A stretch of DNA of 24,844 bases from Dehalococcoidales bacterium (GTDB lineage: Bacteria > Chloroflexota > Dehalococcoidia > Dehalococcoidales > UBA3254), in the NCBI GenBank assembly GCA_016926695.1, contig JAFGOB010000138.1:1-24844 (forward strand), given 5' to 3'. Below, piece after piece: positions 1 to 6,970 of the stretch; the stretch's first letter is position 1, and each line of letters begins with the position of its first letter. The translations under genes and the position numbers were made by a program. The notes under the pieces were generated by a model. It was not told where the DNA came from. It worked only from the letters and a program-made list of their open reading frames with translations, and did no database searches.

Positions 1-18
1 GAGACCCAAGACCAATAA

Positions 19-405
19 TTACTGAATATCTGTTTTCCAGTTTAAGTGGCTCTCACCTCCGGAAGGATGGTTCCCGCAGTTCCGGAATATTGGCTCTATA
101 CCTACCGGAACTACGGCTCTCTCAGACCGGTGTACGCATTCGGCATCGCAATTTCCTTTAACGTTCCCAACAGCGTTTCGAAATGTAGGTTTAAAAACCA
201 GAATATAACCTGCTATCTGTAATGCCCTGTAAAGCTCGCTGTTCCCGTCCACATAACCTATAAAGTAATAGGCGATTTCAACGCCGTATTTTTCTCGCAA
301 GTAGATACGGAATCTACTGAAATGCAATTTCCATCCCATTGCCTGAATTGATAGATTCAGGTTTTGTCCGTCAATGAAGGCATAATTGACTAAAGCTTTA
401 CGCAT
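19..405 (-). pseudogene. NYN-domain (LabA/DUF88-like) nuclease gene, truncated
   Basis: The N-terminal ~85 residues read like the NYN domain of LabA/DUF88 proteins, which are PIN-like metal-dependent RNases: an FIDGQNL motif near residue 11 supplies the first acidic residue, and KGNCDAE near residue 84 supplies the second. After CDAE the family resemblance stops. The expected third acidic block (SGDGDF-like) is absent, and the last ~40 residues are unlike the family and rich in short repeats. At 128 aa it is shorter than the usual ~160-250 aa. I chose ATG at 405 over the GTG at 414 because GGAAGG lies 8 nt upstream of it. The sequence shows a loss of the conserved C-terminal half; whether by frameshift, recombination or insertion is inference. 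It is probably not an active nuclease. Confidence 0.6.
74..116 (-). repeat. Inverted repeat in the aberrant 3' part of the NYN gene
   Basis: Arms 74-85 (CCGCAGTTCCGG) and 105-116 (CCGGAACTACGG) can form a 12-bp stem with a 19-nt loop. The only mismatch on the + strand becomes a G-U wobble in minus-strand RNA. Around it, GGCTCT followed by a CCGGAA or CCGG block recurs three times, starting near 48, 93 and 115. The repeats begin where the protein stops resembling the NYN family, so the element may be what replaced the gene end. It may also act as a structured 3' RNA. Confidence 0.45.
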
Positions 406-515
406 TATCAGCACCTTCCAGATATTCGGATATTATCACTTCCCGCGGGTTTCAATTAGGAGTAACCTGTTCCGCTATAGTCTCTTTAATGATCTCAGAG
501 TGGATTTTCATTAAC

Positions 516-542
516 AGTATAGCCAATTTAAGTATTTGTTAA
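516..542 (-). promoter_or_regulatory. Possible promoter of the NYN gene
   Basis: On the minus strand TTAACA (537-542) and TATACT (516-521) are separated by 15 bp, shorter than the 16-18 bp optimum. It would give a leader of about 100 nt ahead of the ATG at 405. Weak candidate. Confidence 0.25.
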
Positions 543-637
543 CATGAAGTCCATTTAGTTAGCCAAATTATACATCCCTGGCTTATTGTCAACAAGAACT
601 CTTCAGTTGGAAAAGCAGCCAGGGTGACAACAAATGC

Positions 638-667
638 TTGACAATATAAGAACGCATGTTCTATACT
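638..667 (+). promoter_or_regulatory. Sigma-70-type promoter overlapping an SOS (LexA) box
   Basis: TTGACA (638-643) and TATACT (662-667) are separated by 18 bp. The spacer ends in the palindrome AGAACGCATGTTCT (649-662), which abuts the -10 element. GAAC-N4-GTTC is the established LexA operator in Bacillus and other Gram-positive-type SOS systems, and occlusion of the promoter by such a box is the normal arrangement for SOS genes. It reads rightward, into a region with no convincing ORF. The motif and promoter are seen directly; LexA control is inferred from the motif. Confidence 0.6.
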
Positions 668-948
668 GTAACCGGCTGACGGTAAATAGCAAATCCGGCT
701 CGTGCCATAACGGGCAGGGAGTACCTTAATAATTAAATCAATTAGTCCAATTCGTTATCGCGAGCCAACGCAGGCAGCGGTGGCTGCCCTATGAAGGCAA
801 TGAACCCACGTGACAATTTATGCCTTCCCGCTATGTTGTGGTGGTTGGTTCATTCAAAGAGGAATGGGAGTAACTTGACATAAGTCCTGGAAAAATATAA
901 TTTTGTTAAAACGAATCCATCAAGGCTAAAACGGTTATTCCCAATGTA
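668..948 (+). other. Intergenic region downstream of the SOS-like promoter; possible structured RNA
   Basis: No gene is convincing here. Two hairpins are visible: GGCAGC-GGTG-GCTGCC (773-788, perfect 6-bp stem) and GAAGGCA...TGCCTTC (793-827, 7-bp stem, 21-nt loop). The only start-led small frame I found on + is 792-884 (30 codons), which lacks a ribosome-binding site. The stretch could be a small regulatory RNA made from the 638-667 promoter, or the 3' hairpins of the leftward gene ending at 949. No U-tract follows either hairpin on either strand, so neither is a typical terminator. Confidence 0.25.
875..901 (+). promoter_or_regulatory. Weak promoter-like site facing the 3' end of the iorA-gltD fusion
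   Basis: TTGACA (875-880) and a perfect TATAAT (896-901) are only 15 bp apart. If used, it would make an antisense transcript into the 3' end of the 949-4260 gene. The short spacing makes strong activity doubtful. Confidence 0.25.
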
Positions 949-3900
949 TTATTTAGAGGTAATCGCCTTCGCCGGACATACCGCGGCGCATAGACCGCAG
1001 CCGGGGCATTGCGCGCTGTCTATACTGACTGCCCCATCGATGATGGAAATGGCCGGGCAGCCCAGAAGGTCGATGCATTTATTGCAAGTGCACTCCAGGC
1101 ATCGTTCCGCCTCCCGGCGGGCTTCCTCGGGAGAGTAGCCTGTTTCCACCTCGTTTGAGTTGTTTTTTCTCAGGCCGACGGCCACTTTCGGCATCAAGAC
1201 CCTTTCAAGGTGAGATACTCCCTCTGTCTCAACCTGGAGCGGGCTTTCTCTTGGTCCCTCTCCTTCACGCGATGCCTCCAGAGGCTCTCCGTTGAGATAT
1301 CGCCGGATGGAAACGGCCGCTTTCCGGCCCGCTGCCAGGGCTTCAACCGCACTGGCCGGTCCGCTGACGGCATCCCCGCCGGCGAAGATGCCTGGGATGC
1401 CGGTAGCCAGGGTGACCGGATCGGCCTTGATCAGTTTGTTATCTGAATCCAGGGGAAATCCCTCTAAAAAGTCCAGGTCCGGCTCTTCTCCTACGGCTTC
1501 TATTACCATATCGGCTCTTGTTTCGAAATCGCCTTCTTCAAGAGCCACGGGGGCTTCTCTTCCACTCTCATCCGGCTTTCCCAGTTGAATCCGGCGGCAT
1601 TCGACTCCTTTGATCCTGCCTTCGTTTGCCAGTACCCTGGCCGGAACAGCCAGGAAATGGAACTGCACTCCTTCTTTCTCTGCCTCATTGATCTCTTCGG
1701 GAATGGCCGGCATATGCCTTCTTTCCCGCCTGTAGATGATCTTCACTTCCCTGAAACCAAGCCTCAGGCAGCTCCGGGCGCAGTCAACCGCCACGTTGCC
1801 GCCGCCGATAACCGCCACACTGTCCTTTACCTCCACCTTTTCTCCTGAGTTAACGGCTTTAAGGAAAGAAATTCCATCGGTTACCCCCGCAAGGTCCCCG
1901 TTTTCGATTTCCAGTTTTTTTCCGCGATGGGCCCCGACGGCCAGGAAAACAGCCCGGTACTGTTCTTTCAGTTGTTCCAGCCGGATATCGGTCCCCACAT
2001 GTGTGTTCAGCCGTACCTCGACACCCATCCGGCTGATAGTGCCCAGCTCTTCCAGGACTATATCGCGGGGCAGCCGGTAGTGCGGGATGCCCGTTGAAAG
2101 CATCCCTCCCAGCGCGGATTGGGATTCGAAAAGCGTGACATTATAGCCCGCTTTGCGCAAATCAAAGGCCGCCATGCATCCGGCCGGTCCACCTCCCACC
2201 ACCGCCACCTTCTCCGTCCTTTCAGGACCGACCGCCATGTCCCCGTCATCCGCCCGGCCGAAATCCGCAGCGAAACGCTTCAATGCGGCGATAGCCACCG
2301 GCAGGTCAACCTCACCCCTTTTGCATTTACTCTCACAGGGCCTGGTACAGATCCTGCCCATGATGCCCGCAAAAGGCAGTTTCTCTTTGATCAGTTTAAG
2401 CGCCTTATCGTACCTGCCCTCTTTGATCAATTTTACATAACCCCTGACATCGATATGCAGCGGGCAGGCGGCTGTGCAAAAGGGATCGGCCTTTGACAGG
2501 CATTTCTCCCGGTCGATTTCACAGGGCGCCGTTTTTTCACCCCTGGCCCTCTTTTCCCTCTGGTCCATGATAGCGCACGGATGCCTGAATACCAGGAAGG
2601 AAGGACCGTCGAATTTAACCGCCTGTTCAAGTGTCTTGGCGGCCGTTTCGATGTCCAGCGGGTCGACAGCGGCTACGAATTTGATGCCGCAGGCCCTGGC
2701 AATGTCCTCGGGCCGGATAGGAGAAACAGCGTTACCGGCGGAATCGCGCCCGCTGGAGGGACTGGGCTGTGAGCCTGTCATAGCCGTGGTCATGTTGTCC
2801 AGGACTATCATCGTTATTCTGGTTCCGTTGTACACGGCGTTTACCATCGGCGCCATCCCAGAATGAAAGAAGGTGGAATCGCCCAGGTGGGCGATAACCG
2901 GACGGTCAGTTACCCTGGCGATGCCGCAGGAGAGATCGAAACCGCCTCCCATGCAGGTTGAAAGGTCTACGTCGTTTAAAGGAGGGTGAACGCCCAGACT
3001 AACGCAGCCTATATCGCCCGGACGGATGGGTTCGATTCCTGTCTCTTTTTTTATCTTCTCACAGACACTTTTGATAACGAAGTGCGAAGCCCTGTGAGGG
3101 CAGCCCGCGCATAACGCCGGCGGTCTGTTGGGCAGCAGCGGCGCAGTCTCCCTGGCCAGAGCGTCGATCCGGTTAAAATCAATGGGCGTTTCGAGATCGA
3201 ACAGGCGGCAGAGGGCTTCAGTGATGATCCTGACGCTGTATTCTCCAGCCAGCGGCAGCAGGTCTTTCCCACGGACTATAACATCGAACCTGTTTTCCTG
3301 GGCGATGGCTTTAACGCGGGTTTCCAGGTAGGGTTCCAGCTCTTCAACCACCAGTATGCGGGGCGTCGATTTCAGAAGCTGCTTGATCAGCTCTTCCGGC
3401 GCAGGATAAGGTGTACCGATCTTGAGAAGCGATACCCTTTGCTCCAGTTTCAGCCATGCCAGGGCTTCCCGGAGATAGCTGAAAGAAATACCGGAAGATA
3501 TCACTCCAAGCTCTGCATGGGGATTTACGGAAAGACGGTTGAAAGGCCAGGAATTGACCGCACGTTTGATGGCTGCCATTCTTTCAATCACCAGTCCGCG
3601 GTGTTTCCTGGCCACCGCCGGCAGCATGACCAGTTTATCGGGGTCCAGTTCAGGGAATTTTCCGGGGCGAGTGCGGTTTATAGGACCGAGGGTAATGTCG
3701 CTTCTGGAGTGCCCTATCCTGGTGGCCGACCTGATAACAAAGGGCTGTCCGAACTCCTCGGACAGCCTGAAAGCCTCTTTTACCATCTCGATTGCTTCCG
3801 CGGCTGATGAGGGTTCAAGAACAGGTAAATAGGCTTCCTCGGCTATATAGCGGTTGTCCTGCTCGTCCTGGGAGCTCCACTGGCCGGGGTCTTCCGCTTC

Positions 3901-4260
3901 CACTATAACCAGCCCGCCGGGAATACCGATATAGGAGGCGGTCATCACGGAATCCAGAGCGACATTCAGTCCCACATGCTTCATGACAGCCATGCTCCTG
4001 AAGCCGCATAAAGAGGCGCCGAAGGCCACGCCGAAAGCGACCTTCTCGTTCACCGACCACTCAACTTGCATATCCAGGTTATCTTTCAGATTGATCAGTG
4101 TCTCCACGATCTCCGTGGAGGGAGTCCCTGGATAGGCGGAGGCCATCTTTACTCCCGCCTCAATCGCTCCTCTGGCGATGGCTTCATTGCCTAGCACGAA
4201 AAGCCTGGCTCCCGGTGCGTCGGAACTGATCGTAATTCGTTCTGATTTATTCAATTTCAA
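949..4260 (-). CDS. Indolepyruvate:ferredoxin oxidoreductase alpha (IorA)-GltD fusion with C-terminal 2[4Fe-4S] ferredoxin domain
   Basis: The protein has 1103 aa, against ~600-650 for IorA and ~480 for GltD. Residues ~1-580 are IorA: an N-terminal pyrimidine-binding domain (GNEAIARGAIEAG...YPGTPSTE), CAGCPHR near 382, and a TPP-binding motif starting GDSTFFHSG near 459 and closing with LDN about 25 residues later. From C587 a GltD-type module begins: the cysteine-rich N-terminus (CTAACP; GRICTRPCESKCKR near 637), an FAD motif VGGGPAG near 682, a second dinucleotide motif IGGGNVAVD near 812, and FAGGD near 957. Residues ~1055-1100 carry a ferredoxin domain (CNKCIDLLGCP; CPGCGLCAAVCP) typical of the IorA C-terminus. 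IorA normally oxidises aryl-pyruvates to aryl-acetyl-CoA with ferredoxin; the GltD module would pass electrons to or from NAD(P). No IorB subunit lies next to it. GGAG sits 5 nt before the ATG. Direction and substrate are inference. Confidence 0.9.
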   Translation of the reverse strand: MKLNKSERITISSDAPGARLFVLGNEAIARGAIEAGVKMASAYPGTPSTEIVETLINLKDNLDMQVEWSVNEKVAFGVAFGASLCGFRSMAVMKHVGLNVALDSVMTASYIGIPGGLVIVEAEDPGQWSSQDEQDNRYIAEEAYLPVLEPSSAAEAIEMVKEAFRLSEEFGQPFVIRSATRIGHSRSDITLGPINRTRPGKFPELDPDKLVMLPAVARKHRGLVIERMAAIKRAVNSWPFNRLSVNPHAELGVISSGISFSYLREALAWLKLEQRVSLLKIGTPYPAPEELIKQLLKSTPRILVVEELEPYLETRVKAIAQENRFDVIVRGKDLLPLAGEYSVRIITEALCRLFDLETPIDFNRIDALARETAPLLPNRPPALCAGCPHRASHFVIKSVCEKIKKETGIEPIRPGDIGCVSLGVHPPLNDVDLSTCMGGGFDLSCGIARVTDRPVIAHLGDSTFFHSGMAPMVNAVYNGTRITMIVLDNMTTAMTGSQPSPSSGRDSAGNAVSPIRPEDIARACGIKFVAAVDPLDIETAAKTLEQAVKFDGPSFLVFRHPCAIMDQREKRARGEKTAPCEIDREKCLSKADPFCTAACPLHIDVRGYVKLIKEGRYDKALKLIKEKLPFAGIMGRICTRPCESKCKRGEVDLPVAIAALKRFAADFGRADDGDMAVGPERTEKVAVVGGGPAGCMAAFDLRKAGYNVTLFESQSALGGMLSTGIPHYRLPRDIVLEELGTISRMGVEVRLNTHVGTDIRLEQLKEQYRAVFLAVGAHRGKKLEIENGDLAGVTDGISFLKAVNSGEKVEVKDSVAVIGGGNVAVDCARSCLRLGFREVKIIYRRERRHMPAIPEEINEAEKEGVQFHFLAVPARVLANEGRIKGVECRRIQLGKPDESGREAPVALEEGDFETRADMVIEAVGEEPDLDFLEGFPLDSDNKLIKADPVTLATGIPGIFAGGDAVSGPASAVEALAAGRKAAVSIRRYLNGEPLEASREGEGPRESPLQVETEGVSHLERVLMPKVAVGLRKNNSNEVETGYSPEEARREAERCLECTCNKCIDLLGCPAISIIDGAVSIDSAQCPGCGLCAAVCPAKAITSK

Positions 4261-4308
4261 CTCCGCATGAGTTTATTTTACTTTTGGCATCAGCGTCTTG
4301 GTCCGAGG

Positions 4309-4337
4309 AGAATATGCTAACCATCAACAGAATTCAA
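4309..4337 (-). promoter_or_regulatory. Promoter of the iorA-gltD fusion
   Basis: On the minus strand TTGAAT (4332-4337) and TATTCT (4309-4314) are exactly 17 bp apart. The predicted start site leaves a leader of about 40 nt before the ATG at 4260. No operator-like palindrome overlaps it. Confidence 0.45.
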
Positions 4338-4370
4338 TCTATATAAAACGTCATAATTTTTTACGGATAG

Positions 4371-4444
4371 CGAAGCCTGGTTGAGCTATACCAAAACCGC
4401 GTTAGCGTATCGGATAGTGGATACCCTCTGGGTGCTCGAGCACC
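4371..4444. repeat. Intergenic repeat motif and palindrome
   Basis: CGAAGCCTGGTTGAGC (4371-4386) recurs exactly at 15589-15604. Forty-four bases on, GGTGCTCGAGCACC (4431-4444) is a perfect 14-bp palindrome followed by TTTACT, which could act as a rightward hairpin or a protein-binding site. Function unknown. Confidence 0.45.
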
Positions 4445-4536
4445 TTTACTCCTTCATTGCCTTGCGCAGCTTAACAGTGATCCGGGCTGAGCCAATCCAT
4501 TAATAAAGCAACAATTAATGTCGTCATATATTAAAG

Positions 4537-4619
4537 AGTGTCTCATATCTAACTTTACAGTATTTTGAACATAAAAACACACTGAAAAATGTAAATATAA
4601 TAACCTGGCGCTACACCGG
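4537..4619 (+). repeat. 83-nt interspersed repeat, copy 1
   Basis: This stretch, from AGTGTCTC to CTACACCGG, aligns without gaps to 18546-18628 with about 14 mismatches (roughly 83% identity). It includes an identical 18-base core, CTTTACAGTATTTTGAAC (4553-4570). Similarity ends sharply at both edges. It lies upstream of the oppA1 promoter. No ORF is convincing within it. It looks like a small non-autonomous element or a shared regulatory/RNA module. Confidence 0.6.
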
Positions 4620-4699
4620 CCCCCGTGTGCTTTTATGTAATTGTAAAGTAAGCCATGTTTGAATACAAAATTGTTCAAGGTCATCTAAACTAATTACGG

Positions 4700-4728
4700 T
4701 TGACATTGGCCTGATACTCTAGTAAAAT
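4700..4728 (+). promoter_or_regulatory. Promoter of opp cluster 1
   Basis: TTGACA (4700-4705) and TAAAAT (4723-4728) have an ideal 17-bp spacer. Transcription would start near 4735, giving a ~108-nt leader to the oppA1 ATG at 4843. The leader holds a second Shine-Dalgarno-like AAGGAGG near 4780 ahead of no useful ORF. Confidence 0.65.
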
Positions 4729-4842
4729 AGCGCCAACATTCTAACGTGGATGGGCATTACGACAGACTATTACGAACAAGGAGGTAGGTTTAGCGAGTAT
4801 AATAAAAATGTATTTATAAAAAATATAGGAGGATGCAAAAGG

Positions 4843-6528
4843 ATGAAACGTTTCTTATTCTTTGCTCTGGCATTAGTCCTGTTATCCGGTACAATTTTGG
4901 CTGGATGCGGTGAAACTGAGACATCAGTTGCACCAACCACCGCAGCACCTGCCGCTACCACGGTACCAAAACCTGCCGCAGCTACAACGTCCAAACCTGC
5001 TGCTACAACAGCTCCGGCAGCGCCAAAAGGACCCAGCGGGACACTTACAGTAGCAGTGGCGGATTTCTCCAACGAATCGACCGACCCCATTAACCTCGAG
5101 TCCACCTGGGGCTGGAGTTATTATGATGCCCTGCTCGAGTGGGATAAAGATGGTAATATTGTCGGTGGTGTAGCTGAATCATGGATGATTGATGGGACTA
5201 CCATCACCTTCACAATTCGCAAAGGCATCAAGTTCCATAACGGCGACCCGCTGACGGCTCATGATGTCAAGTTCTCGATGGACCGCTTCTCGGATATGCA
5301 GCAGTCGACCAATCCCTGGTCGTTTTACCTTAGCAAAGGCTATAACCAGGTTGAAACCAGAGTGGTCGATGACTACACCTTCCAGTTTGTCCAGGACCAC
5401 CCTGAGCCCTCCCAGCTTATCATTATGGCATGGACGCAAATCCTGCCCAAAAACTATTTTGAGAAGGTCGGTCAGGAAGAGTTCCGCAAGCATCCTATCG
5501 GCTCCGGGCCCTGGAAATTCAAGGAGCTTGTCTCGGAAACAAGTATTACCTATGAAGCCAATACCGAGTACTGGAGACCGGATGAAATACCTGCCTTCCA
5601 GACCTACAAAGAGATCCAGGTGCCTGAGCAGACTACCCGCATCTCCATGCTTAAAACCGGTGAAGTCGATATGATTCAATTTATTGAGGCTGACAAGATT
5701 GACGAGCTGAAAGCCGCCGGGTTTAAAGAGTTTGCCATTGGCGTCCCCGGGACTTGCAGTCTGGTCGTCCAGGGATCCTGGCTGCCGAATGCCGGGGCCA
5801 CGGGCGACATTCGTGTCCGCCAGGCCCTGTCCTATGCCATCAACCGCCAGGAGATATGCGATAGCCTGTTCGCTGGGTACGCTGTCCCGGGCGGCCGCTT
5901 CTACATGTATCCGGGTGGATACGGTTGGAGCGATGCACTGGCTGCTGACCCCTATGATCCGGACAAGGCCAAGGCGCTCCTGAAGGAAGCCGGCTATCCG
6001 GGTGCCTTCGATAACCCCACCATCACCGCCTATACTACGGCCGCCGGTGGGCTTAGCGGTGGAACGGATCTTTTCCTGCTTCTCCAGAGCTACTGGGAAG
6101 CTGTGGGAATGAAGGTCGACGTTAAGGTCGTCGATTCCACTATTTTCAGCAACTACATATTCAACGGCTTCGCCCGCTTTGCGGGTACCGAGGAGAATAT
6201 AGGCTGGATAGGCTGCTGGAACTATGATGCCTTTTTTAACTCATCCTACCAGGCCGCCAATATGTATTGCACCATGGGTGTCCACAACGGAGGCTATGAC
6301 ACCAAGATTGACGAGCTCTATCTAAAAGCTACCGGTGAGCCTGACCCTGTCCAGGGCGCTAAGTACTTTAATGACTTCCAGGTAGCCGCTCAGGAAATGA
6401 ACATAAACATCGGTGTTGCTCAGACCCAGGCTTATAGCATATACAACCCGAAGACTATCGGCGGCTGGACAGGCAGAACCTGGGTGAGTTATTGGGACTC
6501 TATCAACGGCATCCAGCACGCTAAATAG
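4843..6528 (+). CDS. oppA: Peptide/nickel-type ABC transporter substrate-binding lipoprotein (SBP_bac_5), cluster 1
   Basis: This extracellular lipoprotein captures the solute for the permease encoded downstream. I chose ATG 4843 over the in-frame ATG at 4750 because it gives a proper signal peptide (MKRF then a hydrophobic stretch) with lipobox LAGC, Cys22 being lipidated, and AGGAGG (4827-4832) lies 10 nt upstream. Residues ~26-62 are a Thr/Ala/Pro/Lys linker, after which the family 5 binding domain starts (GTLTVAV). Further signs are RKGIKFHNGDPLTAHDVKFS, RVRQALSYAINRQEI and DPDKAKALLKEAGYP, all typical of the DppA/OppA family. At 561 aa it is of usual size. It is first in the cluster and separated from oppB by a stem-loop, as often seen when binding protein is made in excess. 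The exact substrate (di/oligopeptide or other) cannot be read from sequence. Confidence 0.9.
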   Translation: MKRFLFFALALVLLSGTILAGCGETETSVAPTTAAPAATTVPKPAAATTSKPAATTAPAAPKGPSGTLTVAVADFSNESTDPINLESTWGWSYYDALLEWDKDGNIVGGVAESWMIDGTTITFTIRKGIKFHNGDPLTAHDVKFSMDRFSDMQQSTNPWSFYLSKGYNQVETRVVDDYTFQFVQDHPEPSQLIIMAWTQILPKNYFEKVGQEEFRKHPIGSGPWKFKELVSETSITYEANTEYWRPDEIPAFQTYKEIQVPEQTTRISMLKTGEVDMIQFIEADKIDELKAAGFKEFAIGVPGTCSLVVQGSWLPNAGATGDIRVRQALSYAINRQEICDSLFAGYAVPGGRFYMYPGGYGWSDALAADPYDPDKAKALLKEAGYPGAFDNPTITAYTTAAGGLSGGTDLFLLLQSYWEAVGMKVDVKVVDSTIFSNYIFNGFARFAGTEENIGWIGCWNYDAFFNSSYQAANMYCTMGVHNGGYDTKIDELYLKATGEPDPVQGAKYFNDFQVAAQEMNINIGVAQTQAYSIYNPKTIGGWTGRTWVSYWDSINGIQHAK

Positions 6529-6572
6529 GCTATTCCTAACCGGCAATAAAGTTAAGCTGACCAAATAATGGA

Positions 6573-6612
6573 GGACTTCCGGGGTAAGTTTGAAACCTCG
6601 CTCCGGAAGTCC
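6573..6612 (+). terminator. Stem-loop between oppA1 and oppB1 (partial terminator or RNA stabiliser)
   Basis: GGACTTCCGG (6573-6582) and CCGGAAGTCC (6603-6612) form a perfect 10-bp stem around a 20-nt loop, 45 bases after the oppA1 stop. Only a short GTTT follows, so termination would be incomplete. Such hairpins commonly raise binding-protein mRNA over downstream genes; that role is inferred. Confidence 0.55.
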
Positions 6613-6970
6613 GTTTGGAAAACCGGGTCGGACCCGTAAGCAAGAATGGTTGCGTTGAAGGACAGTAATCCTGGCAAATTCGTTTTATATGAGTACCGGC
6701 CTGTTTGATGTTTCAAATATCTTGATGCTTTAAAAATAGTACTGGCTTTACTGCAACTAAATCCATTGATTTTTTTATTTTCAGGATGGAGGGTGGATTT
6801 TAGTTTTCATACCTTTTTGCACTAGGGTCAACCTTTTTAAACTCTAGTCAGTACATTATATATCTCCACTTTCCTCTCCCTTGATGGGAGAGGAATAAGA
6901 AGGTGAGGGTGAAGTGAAAATATTTGACGGTTATCCGAAATCTGCCGCGGAAGCAGTAAGGTAGCTATAG
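6613..6970. other. Intergenic region between oppA1 and oppB1
   Basis: After the stem-loop this stretch holds the symmetric CGGGTCGGACCCG (6624-6636), an AT-rich run (~6700-6860) and the CCTCTCCC palindrome at 6873-6893. I see no ORF of note and no convincing new promoter for oppB1. The length is unusual between genes of one transporter and may reflect insertion of the repeat. Confidence 0.4.
6873..6911 (+). repeat. CCTCTCCC/GGGAGAGG REP-like palindrome
   Basis: CCTCTCCC (6873-6880), loop TTGAT, GGGAGAGG (6886-6893) is a perfect 8-bp hairpin followed by AAGGTGAGGGTGA. I recall closely similar intergenic palindromes (CTCTCCC-TTGA-GGGAGAG plus GGTGAGGG) from many unrelated bacterial genomes, so this is probably a dispersed REP-like element, not a cluster-specific regulator. 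Confidence 0.55.

Noticed and set aside
1..150. Group II intron domain V or tRNA-like structure near the NYN gene end
   Set aside because: GAGCCGTA and a long stem are suggestive on the minus strand, but the loop length and the 3' arm do not match domain V, and no cloverleaf can be drawn.
792..884. 30-codon plus-strand ORF behind the SOS-like promoter
   Set aside because: It has no Shine-Dalgarno sequence, overlaps the GAAGGCA hairpin and has no recognisable sequence; too weak to call a gene.
4454..4684. Minus-strand 76-aa frame covering the 83-nt repeat
   Set aside because: It has no ribosome-binding site, an unusual composition, and the other repeat copy does not preserve the frame.
4750..4842. 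N-terminal extension of oppA1 from the upstream ATG
   Set aside because: It would bury the signal peptide behind 31 polar residues; ATG 4843 has a good ribosome-binding site and gives a canonical lipoprotein signal.
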